A DNA stretch of 64,000 nucleotides from Callorhinus ursinus. Taxonomy: Eukaryota; Chordata; Mammalia; Carnivora; Otariidae. The stretch's first letter is position 1. The number at the start of each line of letters is the position of its first letter. The notes under the pieces are model-generated. The model had not been told where the DNA came from, searched no databases, and saw only the letters and a list, made by a program, of their open reading frames with translations. The stretch is taken from contig NW_020313157.1 in the NCBI RefSeq assembly GCF_003265705.1, forward strand, positions 2,358,934 through 2,422,933. Direction: 5' to 3'. Below are positions 61,991 through 64,000 of the stretch, piece by piece. Both the position numbers and the translations under genes were made by a program.

Positions 61991-63329
61991 TACCTATGAA
62001 CATGTCTGATGTCTGGTGAAGCATGTGCAGGAAGCGTCAAATTACCATGACGCCTTGGTGGGCATCCCTTGTAGACAAATGGAGAAACGGAGGCACCTCG
62101 AGGGTACGGTGCCTGCCTGAGATGGTCCAAGCTGCAAATGGCCCCACTGCACCTGGAACGTATGCCTGTCTGGCCAGAAGCTCCCACAGAGCCCTCCTTC
62201 ATCCTCTGCCAGGAGCACCAGGTTCCTGGGACCGGTTGCTCCACCCACGTCCTTTGTCCCCTTTCTGGTGCTGGGCTTTGGCTGGAATAATGGGCCAATC
62301 CAGGTGGGGGTCCAGAAGGTGCTTTCCTCACACTGCCCACCCAGTGAAGGGGCTGGCTTGGGAGCTGGTCCCATGCCCTGAGGTGGGGCTGGGCCGAGCC
62401 AAAGCCCCCCACCTAATCCACACTTCAGGTTCCCGATAACACATGAGCAGTCATGGGTTAAATATTTGGTCTAAGACTCGCTACATCTGAGTGCAGCAGG
62501 CCAGGCTGAGGGTCAGTGGTTTGGTGGAGGGGAGGGGCCCGGAGGTACTCATGTTCTCCATGTGGTCTGACCAGCCAGGGGGTGGGGGCTGTGGGCTCAG
62601 TCCATACCCTGGCAGCCCAGCCTTTACCCTTCCTTACTCAGATCCTCCACACACAGTCCCTTCTTCTGAGCCTTCCTTGCCTCTCCAACTGAATACCAGC
62701 TTTCTGCACTGCAGGACTGCTCAGAGCCTTTACTGGCTCATAGACTTCTCAAGGGTCCAGGTTTTCCTAGCTGCCTGGACTCACAAGCCTTCATTCTGGG
62801 AATGACTTACAGGACTGGGGTTCCTGGGACCCACTTTGGGAAAGGCTGCCCCCTTGATTGACTTGGCAGATGGTGCGGCCTGGGTCTTGTTTCTCTCCCC
62901 TCCTTAGCTCCTGCGCATCCAGGCCTGGCACAGAGCAGGCTCTCGGGCACGGTTTGAGCCATGGATGGACAGACTCACAGGTTCTATTCGCTGTGCCTGA
63001 TTCTGCCCCCCACTGACACCCGCCCCTCCCCATACCAGCAGTACCTGCAGTATTGGACTTCAAACTCCGCAGGGGATCAGGGTCCCCTAGAGAACCTGTA
63101 ATAACAAGAGCAATAATAATAATACAGTTTCTCAGGCCTAGCTTTGGAGATTAGTGCCTGGGAATCTGAATGTTTTGTGCCCCAAGAGGTGGTCCCAGGC
63201 CTTGATCTGAGGAATTCCAGTGTGAGGAGGTGGTGGTCCCCTTCAGCCTGAGGATCCAGAGCCCTGCCCTGGTCCCCCCTCCAATGGACATGCCCAGAAC
63301 CCACCTTTTTTGTGGCCTCTTCCCTTGAA
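61991..63329. other. PPL intron 1, mostly unique
   Basis: An L2-like scrap near 62900 (CAGGCCTGGCACAGAGCAGG). No exon recognised. Confidence 0.4.
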
Positions 63330-63612
63330 GCCTTCTGCCCATGAACCCCAAACTCTTCCTTATCCTTCAGAACCTAGCAACCACCACCTCCTCCAGGAAG
63401 CATTCAGTGACCAGCCCCATTCCCACCCAGCCAGCCAGGAGGCTCCTCTGGGTAACCCTAGCTTCCATGCCTGTCTCAGTCGTGTGACTATTTCTGTAAA
63501 TGCTCATTTCCTCCCCATCTAGGGGGTGACCAGTCAGAGGGTGAGGCTTTTTCTGTGTGCACTGCTGGGCCTGGCATACAGTAGGTGTTTAATGAGTGCA
63601 GGTGGAATGAAA
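63330..63612 (+). mobile_element. L2 LINE 3' end
   Basis: CTCCAGGAAGCATTCAGTGAC, CTGGGCCTGGCATACAGTAG and GTGTTTAATGAGTGCAGG. Confidence 0.65.
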
Positions 63613-63696
63613 CCTCTGGGTGCTTGGCTGCTTGGGCTCTACTGTGGAGTCAGTACAAAAGGGTTTTCAATGGAGATTGGGGAATTAGGTGCTAAT

Positions 63697-63882
63697 TTTT
63701 TTTTAAGATTTTATTTATTTACCTGAAAGATAGAACAAGCACAGAGCATAGAGGGAGTGCCAGAGGGAGAAGCAGACTCCCCGCTAAGCAGGAAGCCCGA
63801 TGCGGGGCTCGATCCCAGGGCCTGAAGATCATGACCTGAGCCGAAGGCAGACACTTAACCATCTGAGCCACCCAGGCGCCCC
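63697..63882 (-). mobile_element. Can-SINE with 12-bp target duplication
   Basis: TTAGGTGCTAAT at 63685-63696 and again at 63883-63894 flank a full reverse copy. Confidence 0.95.
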
Positions 63883-64000
63883 TTAGGTGCTAATCTTGAC
63901 CATTACTGGCTGGCTGGGTGACATTGGCCAAGTTGCATTCTCTCTCTGGTCTTTATGTCTTCTTTTATTGAAAGAAAGCAACAACAGAGGCAGGGCCAGA

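Larger units (their letters stand above)
44039..64000 (+). other. PPL: PPL intron 1 (runs off the right edge)
   Basis: Starts with the GTGAGC donor of exon 1. I looked for the next periplakin segment, expected to begin near SISNKEL, and saw no such reading frame with an acceptor, so intron 1 is at least 20 kb here. Its content is MIR, L2, L1, MER5 and Can-SINE copies separated by unique noncoding DNA. Confidence 0.75.

Overview
This window is mammalian genomic DNA from a carnivoran. The evidence is at least 17 tRNA-Lys-derived Can-SINE (SINEC) insertions with the 'GGCGCCTGGGTGGCTCAG' head and CT-rich/AAATAAATA tails, plus a carnivore-type L1 3' end at 7674-7852. No copy has the dog-specific or cat-specific SINE form I know. 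Most copies match the type known from bears, seals and mustelids, so I infer an arctoid carnivoran. The ancient repeats (MIR, L2, MLT1, L1M, MER5/hAT) are those common to placental mammals.

Two protein-coding genes are supported, arranged head to head. On the minus strand, from 28035 down to 1665, ten coding exons spell the first ~434 residues of SEC14L5 (SEC14-like lipid binding 5): the whole PRELI/MSF1 domain, a variable linker, the CRAL-TRIO N-terminal helices and most of the CRAL-TRIO lipid pocket. All ten exons join in frame. The rest of the CRAL-TRIO fold and the C-terminal GOLD domain lie off the left edge. On the plus strand, 43977-44038 is the first coding exon of PPL (periplakin, a plakin-family cytolinker), inside a CpG island. 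Everything from 44039 to the right edge is consistent with its first intron. Neighbouring SEC14L5 and PPL, divergently transcribed, match the mammalian gene order known from human 16p13.3.

Layout: 1-14.2 kb holds SEC14L5 coding exons 10 to 2, with introns full of MIR, MLT1, SINEC and a 712-bp TA-flanked DNA transposon. 14.2-28.0 kb is a ~13.8-kb SEC14L5 intron with L1M fragments in both orientations and a non-repeat E-box cluster. 28.0-29.5 kb is coding exon 1, a CA-rich tract and a GC-box-rich candidate promoter. 29.5-43.4 kb is intergenic, with a CTCF-like motif and several AP-1 motifs. 43.4-44.7 kb is the PPL promoter island. 44.7-64 kb is PPL intron 1, mostly repeats and unique noncoding DNA.

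The two genes have no known functional link: SEC14L5 is a predicted phospholipid-binding SEC14 protein and PPL anchors intermediate filaments at desmosomes and the cornified envelope. I found no new gene system, tRNA/rRNA gene, CRISPR array or active mobile element. The most notable items are an apparent GC-AG intron in SEC14L5, an 87-nt intron beside it, six CAGGTG/CACCTG E-boxes in 220 bp, and inverted repeats around SEC14L5 exons. Repeat boundaries and family names were judged by eye and are approximate.
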